From assembly GCA_010015655.1 (NCBI GenBank), contig ML976712.1:165446-229445 (forward strand): a stretch of 64,000 nucleotides of DNA, in the 5' to 3' direction. The position numbers were made by a program, and so were the translations under genes. Below the pieces are notes generated by a model. The model ran no database searches. It was given only the letters and a program-made list of their open reading frames with translations, and was not told the origin of the DNA. This DNA comes from Bimuria novae-zelandiae CBS 107.79 (taxonomy: Eukaryota > Ascomycota > Dothideomycetes > Pleosporales > Didymosphaeriaceae). This document shows positions 48,034 to 57,866 of this stretch, one piece after another; the stretch's first letter is position 1; the number at the start of each line of letters is the position of its first letter.

Positions 48034-49903
48034 ACGTACTCCACAAGCGAGTGACCGGAAATACCAAGATCCTATTAAAACGTACTATTACCTATAGTAT
48101 AACGCGATATCTTAACTACCTAACTAATTACTAAAATTAAAAGAGGCCTAATTATAGCTTACGCTTTAAGCTATTAAAAGAAATATACTACTCTTAATTT
48201 TATGTACTATAATATATTATAGCGTTACTAAAAGTATACTAGGATAAAGACGCGCTAGAGTAATCTTTTAAATTAATTATACACTTAACTTTATAAATCT
48301 CTTTTTAATAGAGGAGTAAGTAATTATTTACTATATACTTAACTTAAATACGTAAGGATTTCTGCCTTAGCTTACTATTAAAAAAAATATAACTAATTCT
48401 TTACTAGCTAAGTAGCGCCGTAAGCCTATTAGTTAAAACTAGGCTATAAACTTTATAAAGTACTAATTAGAGCTCTAAGTTAAGTTTAATAAAAATATTA
48501 CTATAAAAGAGCCCTCTATAAGGATCTTAAAGTTATACAAGGCTAGTTCTAGCTTATAAAGAATACTAAAGCTAAGTATAGTATCTTAGATAAAGATACT
48601 TATAACTTTAATAAAACTAGCTTTATAATAGGCATAATATTAATAATAGTAGTTATTATAAGCTTTAAGCGTTAAGGTAGGCTAAAAAGTATATAATAAG
48701 GTAATTAAAAGTAGATTATAGTTATCTACGGCGTTAATATAATAGGCTAAGTAATTCCACCCTTTACTATTTTCTAGAGTAAGCACTACCTCTCTATTTA
48801 GTACTAAGAGAAGGCTCTCCCTTACAACTAGATTTTTATAGTCTCTAAAAATAGCTAAATAATAAATAAGCTTAGTTTATAGTAGCTTTAACACTTTAAC
48901 GTGCATATAAAAAAGGATACTATTAGTAATTATTAGTTACTTATTATTAATAGCTACGAAAGCTATAACTCGCCTAAATTTTTATAATACTATAAAAATA
49001 ATAAAATTATTACTTTTTATATATTTCTATATTTATCGCACCTCTTATAGCTACTAGATATAGGGTATTTCTTACTATTAAAAAAGGCGTATAGGCGCTA
49101 AGCTAAGAATCTAATACGTAGCTATATTACGTATATTACTAAAATTAAGTTCCTACCTTACTTTATTATTACTTTTAAAGCTATAATTACTTAAAGTAAT
49201 ATTTAAGAAAACTTTTAAGACGCTAGTCTTATTCTCCTTAATTTAAAAGTAATAATATTAAAGCTTAACGTTTATCTATATATATTTTTATTTTATACTA
49301 TACGTAATAGTGCGTGGCAATCATAGACGCCTAGTAACACCATAGAATTTAGGGCATAATTAACGCTAGTAAAGGAGAAAATTTAAAGGCACCTAGATAG
49401 TTTTTTAATAAGTATAGTTAAGGCCTTTAAAATAATAATAAAAGGTGTAGTAATAGTAGCGTATAGGCTAGTATTAGCGTAAAAATAAATTATTAAGCTT
49501 TAAGCTACTAATAAGGCTATCACGCGATAAAAATTATATAAAAAAAAGTAATTATAGTAGAAAAAAGTTCTTATAGCTACTAATAGCTAGTAACTAATTA
49601 CTTTAAAAAACTTTATAGCGCGTAATAATAATAAAAAGGTAAAAATAAGGGTGCGCGCTAATAGATGTAAATTAATTTAATAACGCTATAAATACTATAG
49701 TAAGACTAAGTATAATTGGCACACGGATAAAAAAGAAGTAAAAGTTAATTCTAAGTAAATTAGCTTATTATAATTTCTTATAACTATTTATGCGCGTTCT
49801 GTACTATTGTGTAGAGTGTAGATTTTAATAGGGTCTTGGCATTTCCGGTTACTCGCTTGTGCCGATCACTCGCTTGTACCGGTCACTCGCTTGTGGAGTA
49901 CGT
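48034..49903 (+). mobile_element. Dead Fot1/pogo-type Tc1-mariner element, 1870 bp
   Basis: Both ends carry the same inverted sequence: ACGTACTCCACAAGCGAG at 48034 and its reverse complement ending at 49903. Each is flanked by TA (48032-48033 and 49904-49905), the Tc1-mariner target duplication. The + strand, read through many stops, gives traces of a DDE transposase between about 48950 and 49120: a degraded DGHxSH box, then LYLSHLL, a stop where Gln is expected and LLDIGYF, matching the PPHLSHLLQPLDxGxF block of Fot1-like transposases. Length and layout fit a full-size element. RIP has destroyed the coding region while the ends remain well preserved. Confidence 0.85.
49838..49903 (-). repeat. 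Right terminal repeat with three tandem ACAAGCGAGT units
   Basis: Read on the minus strand, the right end holds three copies of a roughly 17-nt unit (ACAAGCGAGTGACCGGT with variants GATCGGC and AACCGGA) before the sequence AAATGCCAAGACC. The left end (48034-48075) holds a single unit and then AAATACCAAGATCC. The two ends therefore differ by two extra iterations. Confidence 0.8.
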
Positions 49904-50046
49904 TAGAACTTTTCCTTATTTTATAGTATTCTGTCCTAGTCCCGTGACCTCTTTCAATTACTAACTTATTAGAAAATATAATTTTATTTATATTAATATC
50001 TTTAATATTACTTTATTAAGTCTTGGTAAAATCCGGCCTGGTTTTA

Positions 50047-50131
50047 GCTTTTTTCTTACTTAAAAGAGTTTTTTCTTACTTAAAAGAGTTTTTTCTTACT
50101 TAAAAGAGCTTTTTTCTTACTTAAAAGAGCT
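50047..50131. repeat. Four tandem copies of a 21-22 nt AT-rich unit
   Basis: The unit ttttttcttacttaaaagag occurs four times in a row (with a c/t difference and one length difference at the joints), then the pattern breaks at ctttttatata. The near identity contrasts with the mutated sequence around it. Confidence 0.85.
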
Positions 50132-50930
50132 TTTTATATAATGGTTTTTATCCTATATCTCTGCTTCTTTATAAGTATCTAGAGACTTCTAGTAGAGCGA
50201 TGAAGGCTATTTTTGTATAATAGCTTTTTATTTATTTTTTAGGGCTTCTTTCTAAGTTCTTATTGATAACTCCTTAGTCTCTTAAAAAGGACTTTATTAG
50301 TCTGTTTTTTAACCTCCTTATTATTATTTTTTGATTTATTTTTTCTTTTAATCCGGCAAATAGTATTATAAATACTAAATTTAGGCTTTTTAAGGATAGT
50401 AGAGGTAGTAAAAATAGAAGTATTAATCTCTAAATAACGTTAAACTTTTCATTCGAATTTAGAAAGTTAGGAAGCTATTTTGTAAAAATATTTTTTTAAA
50501 CAAAGAGGAAAACGGGGACTACGCATAAAAATATATTAATTTATACTATAATACTAATAAGTTATTACGTAATTATATCTTATATAAGCAGACCTACTTT
50601 TTTTACTTATTAGTAACTTATTACTAAGATTATAAACAAACCTGAAAAATAGTAATTACTAATTAACTCTAGGCCTATTTTAACAAGTATAATTTTAATA
50701 GATTTTTATACCCTAATTAAAAAGTTAAAAATAGGTAAAAATTTATAAAGAAACTCTAAAGTGTACTAAGTCTTTGTACTTTAATCCTGCTAATTAATGA
50801 AGGACTAAAATTATAAAATTAAAATTAAAAACTTTTCCTTTAAAATAATATCTTAACCTAAAACCTACTAGTGGCTAAGTTATAACTATTTTAAAAAGGT
50901 ATGAAAAAAGATTTGTTTTTTTTGTCACCC

Positions 50931-51442
50931 CACTGTAAATAGGTCTCTGATGATCAAAACAAGAGTAAATTCGGTTTTCGAGAGAGAGATCTTGTGGTAG
51001 AATAAATTGAAGCAACATATAGTTCAAGGTCAATAAAACTCCGAAAAAAGACCGAGCAAGAATCTGACTGTTCGGGCGCGGTTTTGGGGTATGACTCTCG
51101 GTTGGGCGACGCTTACCTGTCTATCATGCCAACTCACACATTTATGTTGCCTCGCTAATACAGGTGACGTAGGCGTAGTTGTACCTCTTTAACTGTCGGA
51201 GACTATGTCTTTTGTTTGGTGGGTGTGAAAGTGGAGTTGGGTTTCTTTGGCCCTGATCTAGAAGTCGAACTGTGCCTCAGGAGCAAAATAGCATAAAGAG
51301 CTCTTTTCCCCCCCGCCATATGTTTCTCCCTCGTGCTCAATCTCCAACCTCTCGAATACACGAAAACTTTTCACCTACTCTCTCGGAGTCTTTGCGGATC
51401 AAACCAGCTATTAGTAACGTGAATTCTTTGCAGTATTAGTTC
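50931..51442. other. Transition from AT-rich block to normal sequence
   Basis: About 510 nt of mixed composition with no supported gene. Confidence 0.4.
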
Positions 51443-52120
51443 TTGACTAACCCATACACAGTGTGGGGTTTTCTAGATTGCCCTGCCATGTTGTCAAAAC
51501 ATGTCAACGACGTCATGGATCTCAGCTATGCCAACGACGTCATGAATCCGAGTAAAAATTGTGGTTTCAAAAAATCATTCGATAAACTTTTCTACAATGG
51601 CGAAGGAAGAATCCTGGTACTCAATGATCTAAGATTCGCAGACGCAGACGCATCCGTTCATCTCACAGACCTGGAACTCCATATATTTCACGCATTGAAA
51701 TACATCCAATACTGTAGCCACGTGACTGACGTCAGAGGTAGTATACATGGAACGTACTACTGAGGTGCACGGACTATTGACCTGACAGACTCTCCCCCGC
51801 GCTCTCTTCACTTGAGAGACTCCTCACTCATTTCTGCAGATAGCAATACAGCTTGTTGTCCTCATATGCCTGCCTGCTTACAAATACGCCTCAACCGGCT
51901 ATGACAACGCGGTCGAAGACATCAAAAAGAGATTTAGCGAGCGAATGAAGAATGCCAAAACTGAGGATGTCGCCGAAGGAGAGGGCAACGGAACGTGGAT
52001 TGCAAGGCTCCCATGCTTGAGGAGAAGAAAGACATAACGGAAGAAGAAGCACTCAAGAAGCCTAAGACACCAAAGAACAATCTGAGCGAGGCGGATTTGG
52101 AGTATATTTTCCGGTGTTGA
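51443..52120 (+). pseudogene. Unrecognised gene remnant next to the RIP block
   Basis: An open frame at 51443-51763 (106 codons; LSKHVNDVMDLSYANDVMNP) is followed by a stop. From a CTGCAG acceptor near 51839 a hydrophobic segment begins (AIQLVVLICLPAYKYAS), then a charged, helical stretch (NAVEDIKKRFSERMKNAKTE). The frame then changes into EEKKDITEEEALKKPKTPKN and LSEADLEYIFRC, ending TGA at 52118-52120. The pieces look like one TM-plus-cytosolic-tail protein, but phases do not close, so it is either decayed or mis-modelled. No family was recognised. Confidence 0.4.
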
Positions 52121-52340
52121 ATGGGCTATACTAAGCCAAGCATATCGCGATATGATAGGGCTAGATAGTTGTACGATGGTACGGGTGAGAAAAGGGTCTG
52201 GTATTCAAGTCTTGTCTATCTATTCTACGTACGGAGGAAAGGGGGTTATAAGGATTGATGCTCGCGCACGGTGACTATGGTCTGTGCCTTTGCCTGTGCG
52301 GTATTAAATAACCATTGTCACCTGTCTTAAGACATCGCAT

Positions 52341-52815
52341 TAGGTAGCTGCCCGTACTGCGTACGGACATCCGGAATGAATATAATCAGAGGAATCCAAG
52401 TATCGTCCAATTCCAGGCATTTTTCAAGGGACCAGAAGATTCTTCATCCAGTAGACTAAGCGGCAACGAAGGGGAACAGTTAGGAATCATTGGTAAATTC
52501 CAAGCTTTGTTTAAGGAACGAGAAATATCTTTGGTTAATGCTACAAGCAGGAATACCACCATCATGATCGTCATTTACGGCCTGGAGTGGTATCCGGACC
52601 AACAAGACATCAAGCATACTTTTAGAACACTCCTGAAAATTGGGGCCGACCTCGAAGAACTATCACTTGCTAGGGCAGAGGGCGAACCGGAAGGGGGAGA
52701 TGGGCCGTTTCTTCAAATGGTGGTTGTAGGCCCTAGGGCTTATAAGATAGGTCGACTAGTGGATGAGAACATGGAAATGGAGGAGATGTATACGCTCCAG
52801 AAAGCGCAACTGTAA
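52341..52815 (+). CDS. Uncharacterised fragment or terminal exon
   Basis: A + strand frame opens after a TAG acceptor near 52342 and runs to TAA at 52813-52815. It reads IRNEYNQRNPSIVQFQAFFK, an acidic Ser-rich linker, FQALFKEREISLVNATSRNT, MIVIYGLEWYPDQQDIKHTF and YKIGRLVDENMEMEEMYTLQ. It looks like genuine protein sequence but has no start codon near its beginning and no family I recognise. It could be the last exon of a longer gene whose 5' part lies in 51.4-52.3 kb. Confidence 0.35.
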
Positions 52816-52994
52816 CATGAATGGGTCAAAGCATCTTTCGTTAACTAACAGGTAATTGCCTTACTAAACGTGGCCCCCTTTCCGCGAGATGCCTTCTCCA
52901 TCCTGTTCCATGGCTTTCTGTGTCGCCATACCAGACGATCGAACAGTCTCTTCCGATGAGTCTTTATTGTTAAACTAACCCTGTCCTCCGTGCC

Positions 52995-54318
52995 CTACAC
53001 ATTCATCCTCTCCGCCCCCTTGTCCGACTCAACGTCCCTCCGTCTCGCTCTCCCCTTATCGTAATGTCGGCCGCACACGCGCTATAACTCAAACCGTCAA
53101 AAACACTCTCTTTAGCAACACAAGCAGAACCGCACAAACTTACCTGCCGACGCTCAGAAAAGTCCCGGTACAGCCCCATCCACACATCCCGATCCGCGCA
53201 CTCCATCCCCTCACCATTTTGCCCTCCCGTACACTTCGGTACCGTCTCCGCCACAACCCCATCCGCCGCCTTAATCCACGGCTTCGGCAACGGCCAGTCG
53301 GAAAAATGCACAAACTTTGCCTCGTTCAAGACGGCGCTGGCGTTCCACCGCGCCTCCTCGGAGCCCAAGTACTTCGCGTGGTTCCCAGCGCCTGCGCGAA
53401 ACTCCGCCGTAATGAGATTGTACGGGCGGTGCGGCAGCACTATACACGAGTCTCTGTACAGCGTGTTCAGGATGTCCATATCGAAACCCGAGTCCTTCTG
53501 GTCGATGAAGCGCTGGACGCGGCCCCACTCGGTGGCCGAGGGTGCGAGCAGAATGATTTGGCTGGACAGGAACGGCTGGTCGAGCCAGTACGCGCGCGGC
53601 ATAGCTACTGGGGAGGATCCTAGGGGTGTGAGAAATAATTCATCCATGTGCTGCGGAGCGGGTTAGTTTTGTGAGGAAATACCCAGTTCCTGGGTGAGGG
53701 AAAACGTGCCTGTCTGACGGTCGCGTCTGAGTCGAGGGAAATCAGGCGCTTGTATTGCGTCTGGTTGAAGGCGAGAAGCTTGGTGAAGCTGTCCTGCCAG
53801 GTTGGGTCGCCTTTTGTGGAGTGCTGCACTGTGATGGGGATGAGTTTTGTGTGGTACTGGTCTCGGGCTTGGATGAGGTGGTTGCTTGCTGCCGTCGGGG
53901 AGCTGCCGGCGAGCTGCCACTCTTTTGGGTACATCATGATTCTGTCGGCCTTTGATTTGAGGCGATGCAGGGATTCCAGTATCATGAGTGAGTTGCAGAG
54001 ATAGTTCTCATTTGTGACGTACTGCACGTATGCATAGTCACTCCAGTTTACCTGGTCGTTTGTCTTCGCTGTTGATTCGGTTGTGTTGGTGGGAAGAGAC
54101 TCGCTCGTTGCGTGATGGACAGCGCGTGAGATTGTTGATGCGTCAATAAAGTGGATGGATGTGGTCACGGCGAGAAGTAATACGCCTACGCAAAGAATTG
54201 TGCGGACTCGTCGTAAAGCAAGCCATTTTCCCAGCCGAACTTGCGGTGCATCTCCGGTATCTGTCTCTTCTGAACTTCCTAAAAGTTCATACCTCCGTAA
54301 TTGTATCCATCTCTCCAT
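52995..54318 (-). CDS. Glycosyltransferase family 8, GNT1-like type II membrane protein, 400 aa
   Basis: GT8 enzymes in fungi include Golgi N-acetylglucosaminyltransferase (Gnt1). Exons are 54318-53710, 53650-53144 and 53081-52995, closing to 401 codons including TAG, all in phase 0. The N-terminus has a short cytosolic part and one TM (about 40-58, ILCVGVLLLAVTTSIHFI), as in type II Golgi proteins. Catalytic-domain marks: YVQYVTNENYLCNSLMILES, ADRIMMYPKEW, LLAFNQTQYKRLISLDSDAT with the DxD motif (DSD, about 196-198), MDELFLTP, VAMPRAYWLD, YNLITAEFRAG and FVHFSDWPLPKPW. The first intron begins GC rather than GT (GCACGT...CGCAG, 53709-53651). The alternative GT donor 9 nt earlier would delete V-R-Q before MDELF, residues the family usually keeps. 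Confidence 0.88.
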
Positions 54319-54889
54319 GATCTGTCACGTCAAAGGAAAAAAATCTTTGATGAAGAAATTCGAGAGCATCTAGAAGCCGAGACTCAGCGAGCTGAGAACG
54401 TGAGCTGTGGTGGAAACTTACGATGAATGAACATATCCCAGCCTGGGGCTAACGATTTCACTAGAAAGCTGTCAAGGGGCTGCTCGAAAATCCCTGGTTC
54501 TTGGGTCCTGCTGCATTGATATCGAACATTTGAACTGTGCCGCAGGGGCGCGGCGAAGGTGCGACCGCCACGAACCATTTCGAGCTAGATCAAATAGATG
54601 ACCAATAATTGGACGTATCACTATCCCAAAGAATTATCACCGGAACTTGAATTCATGATTGATGTGTTGGGCAGGCGGTTATGAAACAGCGCGATGGGAA
54701 AATGACTTTTCGAGCTGCAGGGTGACCTTGCGGCGCGAGTACCACCCCGAGACTTTGAAGATGCACCGTGTACAACTCAGCCCCTTGTACCCTCAGAACA
54801 TGACTACCTGCTAAGATTCTTATCTTGTGAACTCATTGCAAGTCCACGCCGTCAGGCAACTCCTTGCCGCGACATTCTGTTTGCTCAAC
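54319..54889. other. Divergent upstream region, GT8 and A1-like genes
   Basis: About 570 nt. No gene seen; it presumably carries both promoters. Confidence 0.45.
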
Positions 54890-56638
54890 ATGAACCTCAG
54901 CCCAGTCGCCGCGTGCTTGTGCTACTACGTCCTCTCACTTATGGTATCCTTTGCTTTCGCTGCCCCGAGCAGCTTCGTTGTACCCTGGGGCACAGCCAAG
55001 TTCGGGCCCGATGGTCCATGGCAAGCTGTGAAGGTTACTCTCGGAGGAAACGACAGCACCATAGGCATCAAGGCACAGAACGTCACTGAAGTCTCAGTAT
55101 ACCCAGGAGGGGTCTGGAGCACGAAGAGCTTCACGAAAGCCGCCTGTAAAGAATATCCCAACTCACTTTGTGGCGCTGGCGGTACCTGGGACCCGGACCC
55201 GGACCAGCTCGCGCTCCAGCGCATCGGGTTCACAGAAGATTGGATCATAGACGAGGCGGGCCTCAATGTATCCGACATTCGGTATATTGCTTTGGGTCTC
55301 ACCATTCAAGGCTCGACCACAAAGACCGTCTGGAATGCCTCCCTATCAACCTGCGATATCGGCCACATCACCTATCCGAATGGGATACAAGGAGGCGTAC
55401 CGTTGGGATCTCTCTCCCTCGGTGCTTCGGAAGAGTACCAAACGTTCTCCCTGAATGACAGGCCTTCCGATAACATCAACGCGGCACTGTTTCCCGCTCA
55501 GTTGCACAAGGAAGGGGACACACCTTCGTACTCGTACGGCCTCCACATCGGATCCGCGTCCTTCGACTACCCCGGTTCTCTAGCATTCGGTGGCTACAAC
55601 AAAGGCAGAGTCATCGGGCCCGTGACTTCTTTCCGAAACGAGACTGCAGTCGATCTCTTAGACATCGGAATAGGCGTGGAGTACGGGGCCTCGCCCTTCG
55701 CCTTTGACGCGAAAGAAGAGCTGCTGTCTACAGGGACGACGAAAGCGTTGCCGAACCCCCTGGCACCGTACCTGTCCCTTCCAGGCACGACATGCGAGAA
55801 TATCGCAAAACTGCTCCCCGTCACGTACGATGTGAGTTTGAGGTACTATCTCTGGAACACCCACGATCCGCTGTATACCAAGATTGTGTCGTCACCGGCA
55901 TACCTCAGCTTTAGCTTCCCGCCGAGCCCCGGCCACACCGACAACGTAGTCATCAAAGTGCCCTTCGCACTCTTGAACCTCACGCTCGAACACCCGATCA
56001 CCGACTCGCCAAAGCAGTATTTCCCATGCGTCCCATACGAGCGCGGGATAGTGCTTGGCCGCGCGTTCTTGCAAGCCGCGTTCCTGGGGCGGAACTGGAT
56101 CGAGGGCACAAGCTGGCTGGCGCAGGCACCGGGTCCGGGGCCCGCTCGTGAGGGACTGGGCGAGCAGTATACAAATATCGAAGAGAACGACGCTATCATT
56201 GAAGGGTTCGAGGGAGAGGGCCTCTTCAATCAAAGCTGGGCGGGGCATTGGTCGATTGTCGCGAGCCAGAAGAACAATGAGACGAAGCCGGACGACACTA
56301 AGCCGGAGGGTAGTAAGCCACCTGTGGCACCTGCACCTGCTCCCGCTCCCAAGGGACTCTCAACGGGTGCGAAAGCTGGGATTGGTGTTGGTGTTGCTGC
56401 TGGTGCTGTTGTTTTGTTTGGCTTGTTAGGATGGGTTTGGCGGAGAGGATCTGCGCCCTACAAGGCCACCCAGCCGCAGTTCGAGACATACGATGATAAG
56501 GCATTGAATCATGGGTACCGGAAGGGAGAAAGTTGGCATGGTAATTCGACAGCGTACGAACTACCCGAGCATGTAAGCGTTGAGCCAGTAGAGGTACCGG
56601 ATACTAGCACATCGGATGTTCGAGGTTGGACAAGATAA
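54890..56638 (+). CDS. A1-protease-like membrane protein, probably non-catalytic, 582 aa
   Basis: A single exon of 583 codons including TAA. The chosen ATG (54890) gives a signal peptide (ACLCYYVLSLMVSFAFAAPS). The frame is open further up only from non-ATG codons. The ectodomain shows a pepsin-like bilobal pattern: VTLGGNDSTIGIKAQNVTEV at the start, SYGLHIGSASFDYPGSLAFG (the usual GS-LxLGGxD region), and GIVLGRAFLQAAFLGRNW near residue 400, the conserved C-lobe strand. The first catalytic DTG is absent (the position reads VSVYPGG), so hydrolysis is unlikely. A Pro/Ala/Lys linker (about 480-505), a TM (GVGVAAGAVVLFGLLGWVW) and a cytosolic tail of about 60 residues follow. It is a surface protein of the kind common in ascomycetes. 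Confidence 0.75.
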   Translation: MNLSPVAACLCYYVLSLMVSFAFAAPSSFVVPWGTAKFGPDGPWQAVKVTLGGNDSTIGIKAQNVTEVSVYPGGVWSTKSFTKAACKEYPNSLCGAGGTWDPDPDQLALQRIGFTEDWIIDEAGLNVSDIRYIALGLTIQGSTTKTVWNASLSTCDIGHITYPNGIQGGVPLGSLSLGASEEYQTFSLNDRPSDNINAALFPAQLHKEGDTPSYSYGLHIGSASFDYPGSLAFGGYNKGRVIGPVTSFRNETAVDLLDIGIGVEYGASPFAFDAKEELLSTGTTKALPNPLAPYLSLPGTTCENIAKLLPVTYDVSLRYYLWNTHDPLYTKIVSSPAYLSFSFPPSPGHTDNVVIKVPFALLNLTLEHPITDSPKQYFPCVPYERGIVLGRAFLQAAFLGRNWIEGTSWLAQAPGPGPAREGLGEQYTNIEENDAIIEGFEGEGLFNQSWAGHWSIVASQKNNETKPDDTKPEGSKPPVAPAPAPAPKGLSTGAKAGIGVGVAAGAVVLFGLLGWVWRRGSAPYKATQPQFETYDDKALNHGYRKGESWHGNSTAYELPEHVSVEPVEVPDTSTSDVRGWTR

Positions 56639-56948
56639 TCGTTATTGAGGTTCTAATGACTGAGGACGGCATGCATAGCTCGAAGCAGTGTTGGAAGCAC
56701 TCTGTTGAGGATCGGACAATGCTTATTCGATAATTGTCTAATACCGAAATCAGTACAAAGGGCTTTCGTTCCGATTTGACACCGTGGGCTATGTTGCCCG
56801 AAAGCTCAGCCTCTGATATTGGAAGTAGAGCTTTCGCGTCTAATCGTGTCGATGCGATGCTTGTTCCAATATATCCTGAACACCATTCAGTGGACCCTTC
56901 GTCCATTCATATCCTTGTGACTGCGAGAAGTGATGTTCATGCACCAAT
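56639..56948. other. Intergenic, convergent 3' ends
   Basis: About 310 nt between the stops of the A1-like gene and dUTPase. Nothing recognised. Confidence 0.5.
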
Positions 56949-57743
56949 TCAGGCACCCTTCGCAGGAGCCGGAGCGCTGCCGAAGCCACCTGTGCTCCCA
57001 AAACCACCAGCGCCTCGTACGCTCTCCTCCAGCTTCTCAACCACGACTACCTCGGGCATGACGATCTGGTGACTAGTCAGCATTCCATCTTCATGCACTA
57101 GCTATCACGAGATAGGACGCACCTTCTCCACGATCAACTGCGCAATGCGATCCCCAACCTTGATCTCAAAGTCCGTCTCGCTCAAATTTGCCAATATAAC
57201 ACCAACCTGGCCGCGGTAATCCGCATCAATCACGCCCGCCATGGTATCAATGCCATGCTTAGCCGCGAGTCCCGAGCGTGGTGCGACGCGTCCGTACGTC
57301 CCTGCGGGCACGGCGATGGAGATGTCGGTATCGACTCGCGCCCGTCCTCGAGCCGGAATGACCACATCGCGCGCGGAGTAGAGATCGTGACCAGCCGCGA
57401 AGGCGCTCCCCTTGGTCGGAGCACGCGCCTTGTCGCTGAGCAGCTGCACTTGCAGCGCCTGTTCGGCAGCCGCCGCCGCGGCGATGCTAGGAGCGATGGG
57501 GGCGGGGGGTTGGAGAGTCATTCCGAGGGGCGTGGGCGTTGATGTGCCTGTGCAGTAACAATTGGTTAGCAATTGCCATCGCATCTCAATGCTGCGGCTT
57601 GAGTGAAGCTTACCGGAATCGGATACGCGGGGTAGGGTGGAGGGCTGGTTGAGGGGCGACGGCTCGATCACTTTTGTGCGCTTGGGGAGGGGCGATGAGG
57701 GCAGGGAGGGAGGCTCGTGGGTGGGTAAAGGCGTCTCGGACAT
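56949..57743 (-). CDS. DUT1: dUTPase (deoxyuridine triphosphatase), 223 aa
   Basis: It hydrolyses dUTP to dUMP and pyrophosphate, keeping uracil out of DNA and supplying dTMP synthesis. Exons 57743-57614, 57547-57123 and 57065-56949 close to 224 codons including TGA. The N-terminal 70 residues are Pro/Ser-rich with a basic KRTK patch, then the trimeric dUTPase core: AGHDLYSA (motif 1), [17 protein letters not shown] (motif 2), [14 protein letters not shown] (motif 3, with the catalytic Asp), [11 protein letters not shown] (motif 4) and [10 protein letters not shown] (motif 5) near the end. The last exon is essential because it carries motif 5. A 10-bp tandem repeat sits about 90 bp upstream of the ATG. 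The gene is converging with the A1-like gene. Confidence 0.95.
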
Positions 57744-57830
57744 TGTGGGAGGTATTGGGGTGGTGGGCGGTGAGGGGGAGTAAAGCTTGGAAGTTGGACG
57801 CGTGCGGTGGGGGCACAGGGACGCGTCGCG

Positions 57831-57866
57831 CGATGAGGCGCGATGAGGCGCGATGAGGCGCGATGA
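57831..57866. repeat. 10-bp tandem repeat, cgatgaggcg x 3.6
   Basis: Three exact copies of cgatgaggcg followed by a partial one (cgatga) lie upstream of the dUTPase start, probably within its 5' leader or promoter. Confidence 0.85.

Larger units (their letters stand above)
47230..50930. other. AT-rich, RIP-like repeat block
   Basis: About 3.7 kb with a sharp change in composition at both ends: TA, TTA and TAG steps dominate and no long open frame exists. The middle half is the Tc1-mariner element below. The flanks (47230-48031 and 49906-50930) are probably older mutated repeats I cannot classify. Such blocks separate GC-balanced gene islands in many RIP-active fungi. Confidence 0.8.
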
